Assembly (NCBI GenBank): GCA_046533895.1
Contig: JAWDOK010000002.1
Location: forward strand, 222,947 to 286,946
Source: Acidianus hospitalis
GTDB taxonomy: Archaea; Thermoproteota; Thermoprotei_A; Sulfolobales; Sulfolobaceae
DNA length: 64,000 nucleotides
Direction: 5' to 3'
This document shows positions 31,270 through 41,064 of the stretch, in pieces (position 1 is the first letter of the stretch; every line of letters starts with the position of its first letter). Both the position numbers and the translations under genes were made by a program. The notes under the pieces were generated by a model. It searched no databases, was not told the origin of the DNA, and saw only the letters and a program-made list of their open reading frames with translations.

Positions 31270-32339
31270 GCACTTATAGATAACATTATTGCATATACTA
31301 GCGACATTAAAAGGAAAGCTTGTATAGCCATAGACATTTTTTCGCCATTTTGTGAACTTATCTTTTTAAGTAATTCTGTAAATATTTTTCCTCCATCCGT
31401 AATTATTAACGGCGCAGCGTTAAATAACGCTAAGCTGAAATTTATTATAAACATCCAAGTAACGAAAAGTAAGAACGGTCTTACTGATGGAGGAAAATAA
31501 TAAGTTACATAAACTCCTAAGAAATGTTTTGTAGATTCAGCATGTTTTACTATTGTTGATCCATTTGGTGCTTTTAGCACTATAGTATAATTAGTGCTTT
31601 GATTTAGAGCTGTAGTTAAAGAATTGAAAGTATTTGTCCTAATTCCGTTAACAGATAGTATTACATCTCCAGCTTGTATGGAGGCGTTATAAGCTGAACT
31701 ATTAGGTATTACTCCTTCTATAACTAAACCTTGTGAAAAATATCCGGGCAAAAACATAGCTAGTGGGAAAAATATGCCTGCGAGAATTAGGTTTACTGCT
31801 ATACCTGCAGCAAGAATTTTTATTTTTGCAGGCAGACTAGACGTCATAAACTCTTCATCTGCAGGCTCTACAAATGCTCCAGGAAAGATTCCTAATAGTA
31901 TGAAACCTCCGCTTTTTACGTTTATTTTATTTGATGTTGCAGATACTGCATGAGATAATTCATGTAAAGTAACTGAAATTCCTAGAGCTAAAAGAATGTA
32001 AGGTAAACATGATAAACTTATAGTAACTCCAGGGATTATTGGCTCTAATCTTACTGTAGTGGATTGTGGGTGGAAAATTAGGCCAAATATTACGTAGTAT
32101 ATCATTGTAATACCTCCAATCATTGCAAGGATTCCGAGGATCATTGCTATTTTTTCATAAATTTTAAACGGCTTTGAGGACGCTAATCTTGGAAACCATA
32201 ATGACCTGGTACTCTTTTTCCACATTAAAAATAAAGGATATACAGTAAATCCCTTTGGCTCAAGTTTTTTTCTAAAAGCCAAGATAAGTCCCCAAAATAT
32301 TACAAAGCCTATTGCAAAGATGTAAAGGGAAATATTCAT
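31266..32339 (-). CDS. site-2 protease family (M50) membrane metalloprotease with PDZ domain
   Basis: 357 residues with several membrane segments (about 1-20, 60-85, 105-130, 175-200 and 290-355). The zinc motif HELSH lies in the third, and the second metal-ligand motif (LALFNAAPLIITDGG) near residue 310 shows a partly changed NPDG-type sequence with Asp kept. A PDZ domain (about 215-275, VIPNSSAYNASIQAGDVILSV) lies between the two catalytic parts. Such proteases cut transmembrane substrates, often anti-regulators. No partner gene adjoins, so the substrate is unknown. Confidence 0.87.
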
Positions 32340-32374
32340 AAGAGTTTAACTTATCTAAGAACTATAAATCAATT

Positions 32375-33037
32375 GTGCAAATAGAGTATACAGAAGAGCA
32401 GTGGAAGTTATTTAATGAAAAGAGGAGAAGGGCAAAAGAGATCCTAGAGTCCTTATATTACAGAGGTATAAAAGGGTACGCTTACGGATCTATTGCTAGG
32501 GGAGATGTTAAAAAGACTAGTGATATTGATATTATAGTTTTTGAACCTAATATATTGGAACTTGATTTACTTGAGGCTGACCATAAATATATAATACAAG
32601 CTACACCTATATCGACCCCTAAGGCCTATATTTCATTAAATCCTGAGGAAACTGAAGTAATATCTTTTCCATTATCCAAACTTAAAAAAGATGAAGAGGA
32701 ATTTTACTATTTTGGTGGACTAGTTAGCCTAGAGGATATAATAAATGGCGTTAGAAAGCCGGGTATAAATAAGGAATTGAAGCTTATTATACCAAATAAG
32801 AACGGTCATGAAGAAATCCCACTTAAAGGAAATGAAGATTATGCTACTAGGTTACTTAAGATTTCCATAACAACTATTAATGAGAGAGAAAAGCTGTTAA
32901 TGAAAAGAGAGGACAAAGGTAGAACTGGCGTTTTCTTGAAATATGAGTTAGCTACTAACGAAAACTTTGAGGAAGCAATAAGAGAATTAAGTAGGAGAAA
33001 TAAATTCTTTAGAAGGGCTCTAAATGATTCAAGGTAA
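32375..33037 (+). CDS. nucleotidyltransferase-domain protein (archaeal, function unknown)
   Basis: 220 residues. A minimal nucleotidyltransferase motif is clear: YAYGSIARGDVKKTSDIDIIVF (residues about 36-57, split here as GSIARGDV and SDIDIIVF). It provides the GS and DxD metal site. The rest carries a conserved EEFYYFGGLVSLEDIINGVRKPG-like region, presumably for substrate binding (key residues FGG and LEDII). Its C-terminus overlaps the DUF1122-like gene by 14 bp. The target of nucleotidylation is unknown. Confidence 0.78.
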   Translation: MQIEYTEEQWKLFNEKRRRAKEILESLYYRGIKGYAYGSIARGDVKKTSDIDIIVFEPNILELDLLEADHKYIIQATPISTPKAYISLNPEETEVISFPLSKLKKDEEEFYYFGGLVSLEDIINGVRKPGINKELKLIIPNKNGHEEIPLKGNEDYATRLLKISITTINEREKLLMKREDKGRTGVFLKYELATNENFEEAIRELSRRNKFFRRALNDSR

Positions 33038-33560
33038 GATAGGAAATCTGGAATTAAAAGTTGTAGATATAAAACAAACTCATATAAAGGAACTTTTCTA
33101 TTTTAAGTTATACTTAGGAGATAAGCTGGTAGGATATTGTAACTATTTTTCTGGAAGAGATTATTATCCAGATTGGTTGGAAATAGATTATTATCCGTGG
33201 TTAAGAGACGTAGGTTTAGAGGAAGAGTTCTTCAAAAAGATCTACAACTTCCTATCCAAAAGAGGTAGGCTATTTGTGACGTATGATAAGGATAAGGAAA
33301 CTTTAGATATGATAATGAAAGGTTATTCTGCTGTAGATACTCCTTTAGGTTTTTCTTTGTTAAAAGCAGGATTCACGTGGTTCAAAGTTTGGTACTTTCC
33401 TGAAGGGGGAAATGAAGGGAGTCCAAAGATACAAGCTAATAAGCCTTTGGACGAAAATATTGCTATTAAGGAATTGGAGGAATTATTAGAAGATGTTAAA
33501 AGTGAGAAAATTAAAGACTGGATAAATGCTAAAAGGAAATCCAGAAATTTCATTATATAA
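33024..33560 (+). CDS. DUF1122-like protein
   Basis: 178 residues with a GNAT-like alternation of strands and helices. The N-terminal strands include ELFYFKLYLGDKLVGYCNYF, then DWLEIDYYPWL. A later AVDTPLGFSLLKAGFTWFKVW has the flavour of an acyl-CoA binding loop. The family appears restricted to thermophilic archaea and its activity is unknown. It overlaps both neighbours (14 bp upstream, 35 bp downstream), so the nucleotidyltransferase, this gene and the radical SAM gene form one transcription unit. Confidence 0.65.
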   Translation: MIQGKIGNLELKVVDIKQTHIKELFYFKLYLGDKLVGYCNYFSGRDYYPDWLEIDYYPWLRDVGLEEEFFKKIYNFLSKRGRLFVTYDKDKETLDMIMKGYSAVDTPLGFSLLKAGFTWFKVWYFPEGGNEGSPKIQANKPLDENIAIKELEELLEDVKSEKIKDWINAKRKSRNFII

Positions 33561-34548
33561 TAGAGATTTACCATTAGGATGTAAATATTGTAGGCTAGGA
33601 AGTAAGCTAGTTGTGTTCATTTCTGGAGAATGCGGTGACTCATGTTATTATTGCCCAGTAAGTGAGGAAAGATTTGGTAAAGACGTTACATATGCTAATG
33701 AAAAGAAAACCGAGAGCTTTCAAGATTTTATATATGAAGCATATAAGATGAATGCACTAGGTGCAGGAATCACAGGAGGAGACCCAATTTTACATTTGGA
33801 TAAGGTAGTAAAATTAATAGAGATTTTAAAGTCTGAATTTGGAAAGGACTTTCATATTCATCTTTATACATCTGGCAGGTATGTAAATTATGACGCTTTA
33901 TTTGCTCTTCAGAGAGCAGGACTTGATGAAATACGTTTTCATCCAGTTAGAAAGGAATATCTTAAAGCAGTGGAAAAGGCATTAAATTTCTCATTTGACG
34001 TTGGTTTAGAGGTTCCAGCAATACCTGGAGAGGAAGAATATCTTAATTTTTTAATAAAGTGGGCTGAAGAGCATAAAGTTAAGTTTATTAATATAAACGA
34101 ATTAGAGATAACTGAAAGAAATTTTTACAATTTAAATTCAAAAGGCATAACAATTAGTCATGGATTAGCAGGTGGAAAAGGAAGCTTCGAACTAGCGTTA
34201 AAAGTACTTGAAGCAAATGTAGATTCTAAATTGGATATACATTATTGTAGTTCAGTATATAAGGACGTGGTAGAAACTAGAACGAGGTTCCTAAGGACTA
34301 TAAGATATTATTCTAAGCCTTATGAAAAATATAGTGGAGAAGGTACTATAATAAAGGCTTTTGTAAGAACAAACACAGACCTATCAGATTACGGCGAGAA
34401 AGCCTCTAATGGATTTTACATTTCTCCAGAGTTTGTTGATGAGGTAATATCAAAATATAATCCTGATGAAGTCAGAATTATAGAGGAACTCCCTTATGGT
34501 TTGAAAATATCCGAGAAATTAATTTATTCTAAATCTAAGAATTGCTAG
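33526..34548 (+). CDS. radical SAM protein
   Basis: 340 residues. The radical SAM cluster is CGDSCYYCP (CxxxCxxC, about residues 37-44), followed by GITGGDPILHL, the SAM-binding GGD equivalent. FHIHLYTSGRYVN and DEIRFHPV complete the partial TIM barrel. An extra CKYC (residues 19-22) precedes the cluster. It resembles archaeal members annotated as pyruvate-formate-lyase-activating-like, but no glycyl-radical enzyme is nearby. The 3' end overlaps aPelota by 30 bp. Confidence 0.85.
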   Translation: MLKGNPEISLYNRDLPLGCKYCRLGSKLVVFISGECGDSCYYCPVSEERFGKDVTYANEKKTESFQDFIYEAYKMNALGAGITGGDPILHLDKVVKLIEILKSEFGKDFHIHLYTSGRYVNYDALFALQRAGLDEIRFHPVRKEYLKAVEKALNFSFDVGLEVPAIPGEEEYLNFLIKWAEEHKVKFININELEITERNFYNLNSKGITISHGLAGGKGSFELALKVLEANVDSKLDIHYCSSVYKDVVETRTRFLRTIRYYSKPYEKYSGEGTIIKAFVRTNTDLSDYGEKASNGFYISPEFVDEVISKYNPDEVRIIEELPYGLKISEKLIYSKSKNC

Positions 34549-35535
34549 TATTCCTGCGAAATTTTTTACTTGGAAGTATATAGGAGAGTCTCTAGGTATT
34601 ATGTGAACTTTTCCTCCTCTTTTCTCTACTTCTTCCATTATATTTTGTACCTCTTCGTTTTCAGTTACCATATCTTCTATTACGAGTAAGGAATCTACGG
34701 CTCCATATTCTGAAGCTTTTTTTGTCTCATCAATCCCATAAGCTATTAATCCAGAATCCTTATTTAGCAACATTAATGCCTTATCCAGGTCTTTTTCTGA
34801 CTGAGAAATTTCGTAATCTCTCATTATTTGATCTATGATATCTCTTTTTAATACTTCATTTAATCCAGCTTCTGTAGCAGAAGACACGGAGTCCATGTAA
34901 ATTTTTACTTTAGTATTTAAGTATTTTCTAACGATCTCCTTAAACGGGCCTGGGCCAGCTATTAGAATTGCGTCTATATTATTATAGCTATTAAGGTAGT
35001 TTTCAATTTCCTTTGCAACTTCTCTTGCATTATCTTCTATAATTCCCTCTTCCTTTGTAGGTGTAGATAAGCTTTTTTCCGTAAGTATTTTTATGCCTTG
35101 AATCATAGGTATTGCTATTAAGTATTCGTCAAAATCAACAAGGGCTATTAATACTCTATTTTTCTTTTCAGCTTGTTTGTAAATTCTATCTAAAACACTT
35201 TTATTCCATTTTTCCTTTATAATTATTATTTCATCCCCTATATCAAGATTTATTGTATGATGTGCGCCTTTTATGCTATATCTTTCTGGAGCATCAAGTA
35301 TTATCCCATGAATTCTTAACCTTGTAGTAAAAGCTTGAAATTCTGTATATTCCACTTGTAGTTCTATAATCATTGAAACTCTTTTTCCTTCATTTCCCAT
35401 GCTTACGTCTCTAGAAGTCCTTGCTATTACTTTATCTCCCTTATTTAGGATCATGTGTAAAGTCCACAAATCATCCTCGTCCTCTACATGAACTTTCATT
35501 GTGCCTTTTTTCTCATCGAATTCCAATACTTTCAT
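34519..35535 (-). CDS. pelA: aPelota (Dom34), ribosome rescue factor
   Basis: About 338 residues from MKVLEFDEKKG at 35535; the frame is open to 35556. Three domains are visible: an SH3-like N-terminal part (DEDDLWTLHMILNKGD, RTSRD), a central eRF1-like domain (ALVDFDEYLIAIPMIQG, AILIAGPGPFKE), and a C-terminal L7Ae-like domain (YGIDETKKASEYGAVDSLLV). aPelota works with aABCE1 to split stalled or empty ribosomes. It is divergent from the acetyltransferase gene with a gap of about 24 bp. Confidence 0.94.
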   Translation of the reverse strand: MKVLEFDEKKGTMKVHVEDEDDLWTLHMILNKGDKVIARTSRDVSMGNEGKRVSMIIELQVEYTEFQAFTTRLRIHGIILDAPERYSIKGAHHTINLDIGDEIIIIKEKWNKSVLDRIYKQAEKKNRVLIALVDFDEYLIAIPMIQGIKILTEKSLSTPTKEEGIIEDNAREVAKEIENYLNSYNNIDAILIAGPGPFKEIVRKYLNTKVKIYMDSVSSATEAGLNEVLKRDIIDQIMRDYEISQSEKDLDKALMLLNKDSGLIAYGIDETKKASEYGAVDSLLVIEDMVTENEEVQNIMEEVEKRGGKVHIIPRDSPIYFQVKNFAGILAILRFRIN

Positions 35536-35559
35536 TATCCACTCTAATTTAATCATTTT

Positions 35560-36018
35560 GTGGTAATTATAACTGATGCGACTGAAGACGATCTACCACA
35601 AATTTATGAGATAGAAGTGGAAAGCTTTGATAATACTTATCCTTACTCTTTACTAAAGGCATACTTATATATAGCAGACGGATTATATTTAGTTGCCAAG
35701 GAAGACGGTAAAATTCTAGGTTATGTAATAGGTATTATACAATTTAAAATAAGAGGGCATATAGTTTCTATAGCTGTACGAAAAAACTGTAGAAATAAAG
35801 GAATAGGCAAACTTTTGATCAACGAGATTGAAAGGAGATTTAAACTAGGCCATTGCAAGTACTCATACTTAGAAGTTATGACGACAAACAAAGACGCATT
35901 CTTCTTCTATGTTCGCAATGGATATTTTCCATTATTTGTGAGAAAAAATTATTATGGTAGAGGAAAGCACGCGTTCATTATGGTTAAGGATTTATATTCC
36001 AGAAAAGGGTTGGAGTAA
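35560..36018 (+). CDS. GNAT N-acetyltransferase, RimI-like
   Basis: 152 residues with the RimI/Naa10-type GNAT core. IVSIAVRKNCRNKGIGKLLI contains the acetyl-CoA pyrophosphate loop (RxxGxGKLL). Then come YLEVMTTNKDAFFFYVRNGY and a tail with KNYYGRGKHAFIM. It is a second member of this family in the window, besides the Ard1-type protein at 54136-54645. It starts with GTG at 35560 and is followed 10 bp later by the polymerase gene. Confidence 0.88.
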   Translation: MVIITDATEDDLPQIYEIEVESFDNTYPYSLLKAYLYIADGLYLVAKEDGKILGYVIGIIQFKIRGHIVSIAVRKNCRNKGIGKLLINEIERRFKLGHCKYSYLEVMTTNKDAFFFYVRNGYFPLFVRKNYYGRGKHAFIMVKDLYSRKGLE

Positions 36019-36028
36019 TTATTAATCT

Positions 36029-38392
36029 TTGAAATTTTATAAAGAATATATGATAGGATGCTTTTACATTTTAGACTTTTCATATGATGTAGAAGAGGGT
36101 AAACCGGTAATCTATATATGGGCTATCGATAAGGAAGGAAATAGAGTAGCAGTCCTTGAGAAGAATTTTAGGCCATACTTTTATGCTATTTTAGACGATT
36201 CAGCAGATACTAATAAAGTAGCAGAAGATATAAAACGATTAAGCGTATCCCAGTCTCCAATTACCAGTGTAAAATTGGAGGAAAGAAAATATTATGGCAA
36301 TCCAGTAAAAGTTCTGAGAATAGAAACAGTAATTCCTGCATATGTAAGAACTTATAGAGATAAGGTAGCTAAGGTAAGAGGAGTAAAAGAAGTAGTAGAA
36401 GCAGATATAAGATTTTACATGAGGTATTCAATAGATAACGACTTAAAACCTTTCAATTGGTTTAAAGCAGAAGTAGAGGAAATTCAAGACTCCAAGCTGA
36501 GAGTTAAAAAAGTATACGAATTAAAAAAGATTATTCAGATTTATGAAGATAAGCCACCAGAATTGAGAATTATGGCTTTTGATATAGAAGTGTACAATAA
36601 GTATGGTTCTCCAAATCCAAGAAGGGATCCAGTAACAATAATTGGTGTATGGACCAATAATGGTGGAAAGCAATTCGTTATGAAGGACGACGATCTGGAA
36701 ATTATTAGAGAGTTTGCAAAGTTTGTTTTGGACTATGATCCAGATATAATACTAGGGTATAATTCTAATGGATTTGATTGGCCATATTTACTTGAAAGAG
36801 TTAATAGCAGGGGTATAAAGTTAGATATAGGTAGAAAAGTAAATTCAGAACCTTCACAAGGAACTTATGGGCACTATTCCGTTGTTGGAAGATTGAACGT
36901 GGATTTACTGGGATTCGCAAGTAGCATTGCAGAAGTGAAAGTTAAGAGTTTAGATAATATAGCTGATTATCTAGGAGTTGTTAAAAAGAATGAGAGAGTC
37001 AACCTTGAATGGTATCAAATTCCAGAATATTGGTCCGATCCATCAAAAAGAGATATTCTTTTGAAATACAATATGGACGACGTAAGATCAACGTATTTGC
37101 TTAAGGATGTTTTCTTACCCTTTGGAGAACAGCTAACTATGATTACTGGATTGCCATTAGACCAACTTTCTATGGCAAGTGTAGGTTATAGAGTAGAATG
37201 GCTTTTAATGAGGGAAGCGTATAAATTTAACGAGATAATACCAAATAGAGTTGAAAGAGAGTATGAAAGCTATAAGGGAGGGTTAGTAATTTCCCCAGCA
37301 CCAGGGATACATGAAGGCGTTTATGTGCTTGATTTCTCGTCAATGTATCCTTCAATAATGATAAAATATAACATTGGCCCAGATACGCTAGTAAAAGGCG
37401 AATGTGAGGATTGCTGGGTTGCTCCAGAAGTTGGCCATAAATTTAGGAAATCTCCTGATGGATTTTATAAGAGGATTTTACAGAAGCTAGTAGAGGAAAG
37501 AAAAGCAGTAAAATCAAAAATACCAACAGAAAAGGATGAATACGAAAGGAGAAGACTAGATGAAAGGCAAAGAGCATTAAAAGTTATGGCTAACGCTTTT
37601 TATGGATATATGGGATGGTTAGGAGCAAGGTGGTATAGCAAAGAAGGTGCGGAAGCAGTAACAGCATGGGGTAGAGAAATTATATCTTCTGTGGCTAAAT
37701 TAGTAGAGGAGCGCGGTTTTGAGGTAATTTACGGAGATACTGACTCAGTATTCATAAAAGGATCTGGAAACGTGGATTCACTAGTTAATGAGATAATGAA
37801 TAAATTTGGATTAGAAATAAAGATTGATAAAATATATAAAAAGATATTCTTTACAGAAAATAAAAAACGTTATGCTGGAATTACCGAGGATGGAAAAATA
37901 GATATTGTAGGTTTTGAAGCCGTAAGAGGCGATTGGTGCGATTTAGCTAAGGATCTGCAAAGGAGAGTTATTGAGAAGATACTGACGTCTGGAGTAGATG
38001 AAGCAGTAAAACTTGTAAGAGATGTTATTATGAAAATAAGAAGAAAAGAAGTGCCAATACAAGACTTAGTAATTTGGAAATCTTTAGACAAAAGCCTTGA
38101 AGAATATGAAGTAGACGCCCCTCATGTAAATGCTGCAAAGAAAGCTATGAAGGCCGGTTACGTGATATTTAAGGGCGGTAAAATAGGCTATGTTATAGTT
38201 AAGGGAAGCGGGAAAATTTCTGAAAGAGCAGAACCATACTTCATGGTTAATGATATTAATAGAATCGATATCGATTATTACATAGATAAACAAATTGTGC
38301 CTTCAGCTATGAGAATTCTAGAGCAGTTCGGAATAAAAGAAAGTACATTAAAAAATACTAGCTTTGATATCTTAAATTTCTTTAAGAAGTAA
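36029..38392 (+). CDS. polB3: family B DNA polymerase, PolB3-like (Dpo3)
   Basis: 787 residues. Exonuclease motifs are MAFDIEVYN (Exo I), LGYNSNGFDWPYL (Exo II) and YNMDDVRSTY (Exo III). Polymerase motifs are DFSSMYPSIM (A), KVMANAFYGYMGW (B) and YGDTDSVF (C), with the KKRYAG tail motif. All catalytic acids are present. Context (aPelota upstream, dnaG and tyrS downstream) matches the PolB3 locus of Sulfolobus rather than that of the main replicative PolB1. The TTG at 36029 is the most upstream start; an ATG seven codons in is possible. Tail-to-tail overlap with dnaG is 11 bp. Confidence 0.93.
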   Translation: MKFYKEYMIGCFYILDFSYDVEEGKPVIYIWAIDKEGNRVAVLEKNFRPYFYAILDDSADTNKVAEDIKRLSVSQSPITSVKLEERKYYGNPVKVLRIETVIPAYVRTYRDKVAKVRGVKEVVEADIRFYMRYSIDNDLKPFNWFKAEVEEIQDSKLRVKKVYELKKIIQIYEDKPPELRIMAFDIEVYNKYGSPNPRRDPVTIIGVWTNNGGKQFVMKDDDLEIIREFAKFVLDYDPDIILGYNSNGFDWPYLLERVNSRGIKLDIGRKVNSEPSQGTYGHYSVVGRLNVDLLGFASSIAEVKVKSLDNIADYLGVVKKNERVNLEWYQIPEYWSDPSKRDILLKYNMDDVRSTYLLKDVFLPFGEQLTMITGLPLDQLSMASVGYRVEWLLMREAYKFNEIIPNRVEREYESYKGGLVISPAPGIHEGVYVLDFSSMYPSIMIKYNIGPDTLVKGECEDCWVAPEVGHKFRKSPDGFYKRILQKLVEERKAVKSKIPTEKDEYERRRLDERQRALKVMANAFYGYMGWLGARWYSKEGAEAVTAWGREIISSVAKLVEERGFEVIYGDTDSVFIKGSGNVDSLVNEIMNKFGLEIKIDKIYKKIFFTENKKRYAGITEDGKIDIVGFEAVRGDWCDLAKDLQRRVIEKILTSGVDEAVKLVRDVIMKIRRKEVPIQDLVIWKSLDKSLEEYEVDAPHVNAAKKAMKAGYVIFKGGKIGYVIVKGSGKISERAEPYFMVNDINRIDIDYYIDKQIVPSAMRILEQFGIKESTLKNTSFDILNFFKK

Positions 38393-39578
38393 GAATATCA
38401 GACATTGTGAGTATTTTTACATTATCTAAACTCTTGTTTATTCCTCCTATTCTAACTCCTACCAGTAGTTTAACCTTCTTAGAAGCTGCAAGCTCTAATA
38501 ATCTTTGCGTAATTACTCCGTCAAATACTATGTAAGCAACTTTATTTTCGCTCATTGCTTCTAGTTTAGGTATTATATCTCTAACTTGAACTTTCTCTAC
38601 TGGATTCCAATTTTCATCAAACATTATTCCTTCTAACGTTCCTGGTAATTTCTTTATTTCCTCTAATGCAGAAGGAGGGATCTGTATTTCTACCTCTTTA
38701 GGAGGCTGAATTACTGTTACAGTCTCTTCTGGTGTTTTAACTATAACTTGAGGAGTTTCTTGTTGTTTCTTTAGATATTGCGATATTGGAACCATGTTAG
38801 ATAATGCCTTAGCTATTTCTTTTCCAGTTAATTCCTCAACTTCTCTACCTTGCGGAGCTCTGGCTACATAATCTATTTTAACATTAGCATTAAGTAATTC
38901 CTTAAGTATTAGATCTCCTCCATGATCTCCATCCAAAAACGCTATTACCGTATTCTTTTGCTTACTTAAGTCTATTACACTTTGAGGTATTCTACCGCTT
39001 GCTCCTTCTACTGCTACAGTATTTCTATATCCATATCTTAATAAATTGATAATATCAGCTCTTCCTTCTACAATTATTAAGTTTGGATCAGTAAGGACAT
39101 CAGGTCCTGCTGGTAATTTTTCTGGCCCAAATTCTGTAATTTCTCCAGTTTTAACTGCACTACTAATTTCATTAAGTACCTCTTTAATATCAAGAGTCTT
39201 CTCCTTGCTCCAATTTGTTAATATTTCCTTAGCTCTATCAATAATTTTCTTTAATTTCTCAGCTCTAATATCTTGGATTTCCTTGAGTTCAAATTTAGCT
39301 GGATAAGGACCTATTTTCTCTACACTCTCAACCATTGATGCTATTAATGCTGTCTCTATTCTGTCTAAATTTGATGGTATTTCTATAGTTCCTTTTGTTT
39401 TTCCACCCTTAGTTTCCATTTCCACTACTATTCTTCCTAATCTACCTTTGTCTTGTAATTCTCTTAAATCAAATTCTTCTCCAAATAAATTTTCAGTTTG
39501 CCCAAATATGGCGCCAATAACGTCCGGTTTATCAACTATTCCTTCGGTTTCAAAATATAGTTTAATTATATACTTCAT
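38382..39578 (-). CDS. dnaG: archaeal DnaG, Toprim-domain protein of the exosome
   Basis: About 398 residues (frame open to 39587). A Toprim domain is centred at about 165-250, with IIVEGRADIINLL (the Glu) and IAFLDGDHGGDLI (DxD). The C-terminal part (residues 280-398) is rich in Pro, Glu and Val (PPKEVEIQIPPSALEEI) and then GIMFDENW. In Sulfolobus, DnaG is a poly(A)-binding exosome subunit and has weak primase activity. It overlaps tyrS by 4 bp and is probably cotranscribed with it. Confidence 0.95.
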   Translation of the reverse strand: MKYIIKLYFETEGIVDKPDVIGAIFGQTENLFGEEFDLRELQDKGRLGRIVVEMETKGGKTKGTIEIPSNLDRIETALIASMVESVEKIGPYPAKFELKEIQDIRAEKLKKIIDRAKEILTNWSKEKTLDIKEVLNEISSAVKTGEITEFGPEKLPAGPDVLTDPNLIIVEGRADIINLLRYGYRNTVAVEGASGRIPQSVIDLSKQKNTVIAFLDGDHGGDLILKELLNANVKIDYVARAPQGREVEELTGKEIAKALSNMVPISQYLKKQQETPQVIVKTPEETVTVIQPPKEVEIQIPPSALEEIKKLPGTLEGIMFDENWNPVEKVQVRDIIPKLEAMSENKVAYIVFDGVITQRLLELAASKKVKLLVGVRIGGINKSLDNVKILTMSDILTS

Positions 39579-39583
39579 GAGTT

Positions 39584-40651
39584 TCACCTTGAAACATTTT
39601 TTGAAATCTTAGATACTAATTCTTCATATTCTGGAGTGTTTAACTTTTTCCTTATTGGTTCTAGTATCTCATTTAACTTTCTTGCAGTTGCCATTTTTAA
39701 GTCCATTGGGTGTAACTTTCCTTCCGCGAAAGCTTTCTCAAGTTCTTCATAGTTATTAAACTCTATATCTCCACCATATTTTATATCTCTCTCAACTTTT
39801 AGCTTGTTAACATTAGTAAATATAATATATCTATTAATTTGTAATATGGGATTAAGTTCAACTACTCTGCTCGGGCAATAAGCGCGCATAATTTTTGCTG
39901 TAACTTCCTCTGGCGAATCATTTATAAATATCGCATTTTCAGGCTTTGATTTGCTCATTTTTATTTCAGAAAGCAAGTCGTCTTCCTCTACATTGCCCAT
40001 TCTTTGTCCTCCTTTTAGCCCTACGAGTAGTGGAGTATGAATTGCTATAACCTTTTTCCTATGGAACTTTTCTGCTATTTCTCTAGCCAGCATATGGGCT
40101 TTCCTTTGATCGGTTCCACCTAATGCGATATCAAAATCAAGGTAAAATATGTCACTTACCTGCATTGCGGGATAAAACAGTTTTGACGTATCTAACTCTG
40201 CTTCGTCCGACTTTCTCCCCATTATGGTTAATGCTCTTTTCATTCTAGCTAACGTAGTATTTTTAGCAACTTTTAGTACTAATTCCCAATACGCTTTATC
40301 CTTTACTATGTCCTCTGCATCGACTACGTTAATTTTGCTCATATCTAAACCATATGCAGAAAGCACATCAATGGCGTATTTTCCCGCTAATTTAATAAGC
40401 TCCATATCTCCGTTTAATTTATCATTTATCCAAGCGTGCCATGTAGCCATTAGAAGCGTCATACTTACTCCAGCATTACTTAAGTCCTTTACCTTCTGTG
40501 CCCATATTAGCCAACCTATGTGAAATAGACCACTTGGCTCAAAACCAATGTATCCTGTTAATTTTTCATTGTTTTCTAGTTTCTTTTTAAGATCATCAAG
40601 TGTTACAATTTCTTCCACATTCCTAGTTATTAGTGAAAGCTTATCTTCCAA
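39584..40651 (-). CDS. tyrS: tyrosyl-tRNA synthetase
   Basis: 355 residues, class I. The HIGH motif is LFHIGWL (residues 42-48), the KMSKS motif is IKMSKSKPENAI, and the tyrosine site includes QVSDIFYLDFDIALGGTDQRK. It is the archaeal form without an S4 anticodon domain. The start is a TTG at 40651, preceded by a GGGGATGATT element that pairs with the 16S tail. It heads the tyrS-dnaG pair. Confidence 0.95.
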   Translation of the reverse strand: MEDKLSLITRNVEEIVTLDDLKKKLENNEKLTGYIGFEPSGLFHIGWLIWAQKVKDLSNAGVSMTLLMATWHAWINDKLNGDMELIKLAGKYAIDVLSAYGLDMSKINVVDAEDIVKDKAYWELVLKVAKNTTLARMKRALTIMGRKSDEAELDTSKLFYPAMQVSDIFYLDFDIALGGTDQRKAHMLAREIAEKFHRKKVIAIHTPLLVGLKGGQRMGNVEEDDLLSEIKMSKSKPENAIFINDSPEEVTAKIMRAYCPSRVVELNPILQINRYIIFTNVNKLKVERDIKYGGDIEFNNYEELEKAFAEGKLHPMDLKMATARKLNEILEPIRKKLNTPEYEELVSKISKNVSR

Positions 40652-40695
40652 ATAATCATCCCCAAATCTAAAAGGAAAGAAGTGAATAAAAAGTA

Positions 40696-41064
40696 CTATT
40701 CTTCTAGAAGTTCTTTCAAAAATATTACTATAGGATGGGAATTACCTAGTTTAGATTTTAGGTCTTCGAAAATGAAATCAAGGTCTAAGTCTGCATTTAA
40801 TATTCTCTTTATTAGAATTTCTGTAAATAAATAAGAGTTTGCAACTGTTTTTTCATCGATCTCTTCATATTCTTCTTCATTATCTTGAAATAACTTAAAC
40901 TTTTCATTAGTAGATTGAGGCCTTAATAATGATTTTAAGTAATCATCTACTACTTCTTCTACACATTTTCTGTCTTCGCACATATTTAATTTATATATAC
41001 TAGGTCCATTTAATGGAGGCAATTTGATCAAGATATAAATTGCGAATACTGGTAAAAAAATCAC
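40696..41064 (-). CDS. acidic conserved hypothetical protein
   Basis: Two starts are possible. GTG 41064 overlaps the stop of the upstream YjbQ gene and adds a hydrophobic stretch (MIFLPVFAIYILIKLPP). ATG 40983 gives about 95 residues (MCEDRKCVEEVVDDYLKSLL). The core is acidic and helical (DNEEEYEEIDEKTVANSYL) and ends FLKELLEE. No family recognised. The shorter form looks more natural for a soluble protein, but coupling favours the longer. Confidence 0.6.
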   Translation of the reverse strand: MIFLPVFAIYILIKLPPLNGPSIYKLNMCEDRKCVEEVVDDYLKSLLRPQSTNEKFKLFQDNEEEYEEIDEKTVANSYLFTEILIKRILNADLDLDFIFEDLKSKLGNSHPIVIFLKELLEE

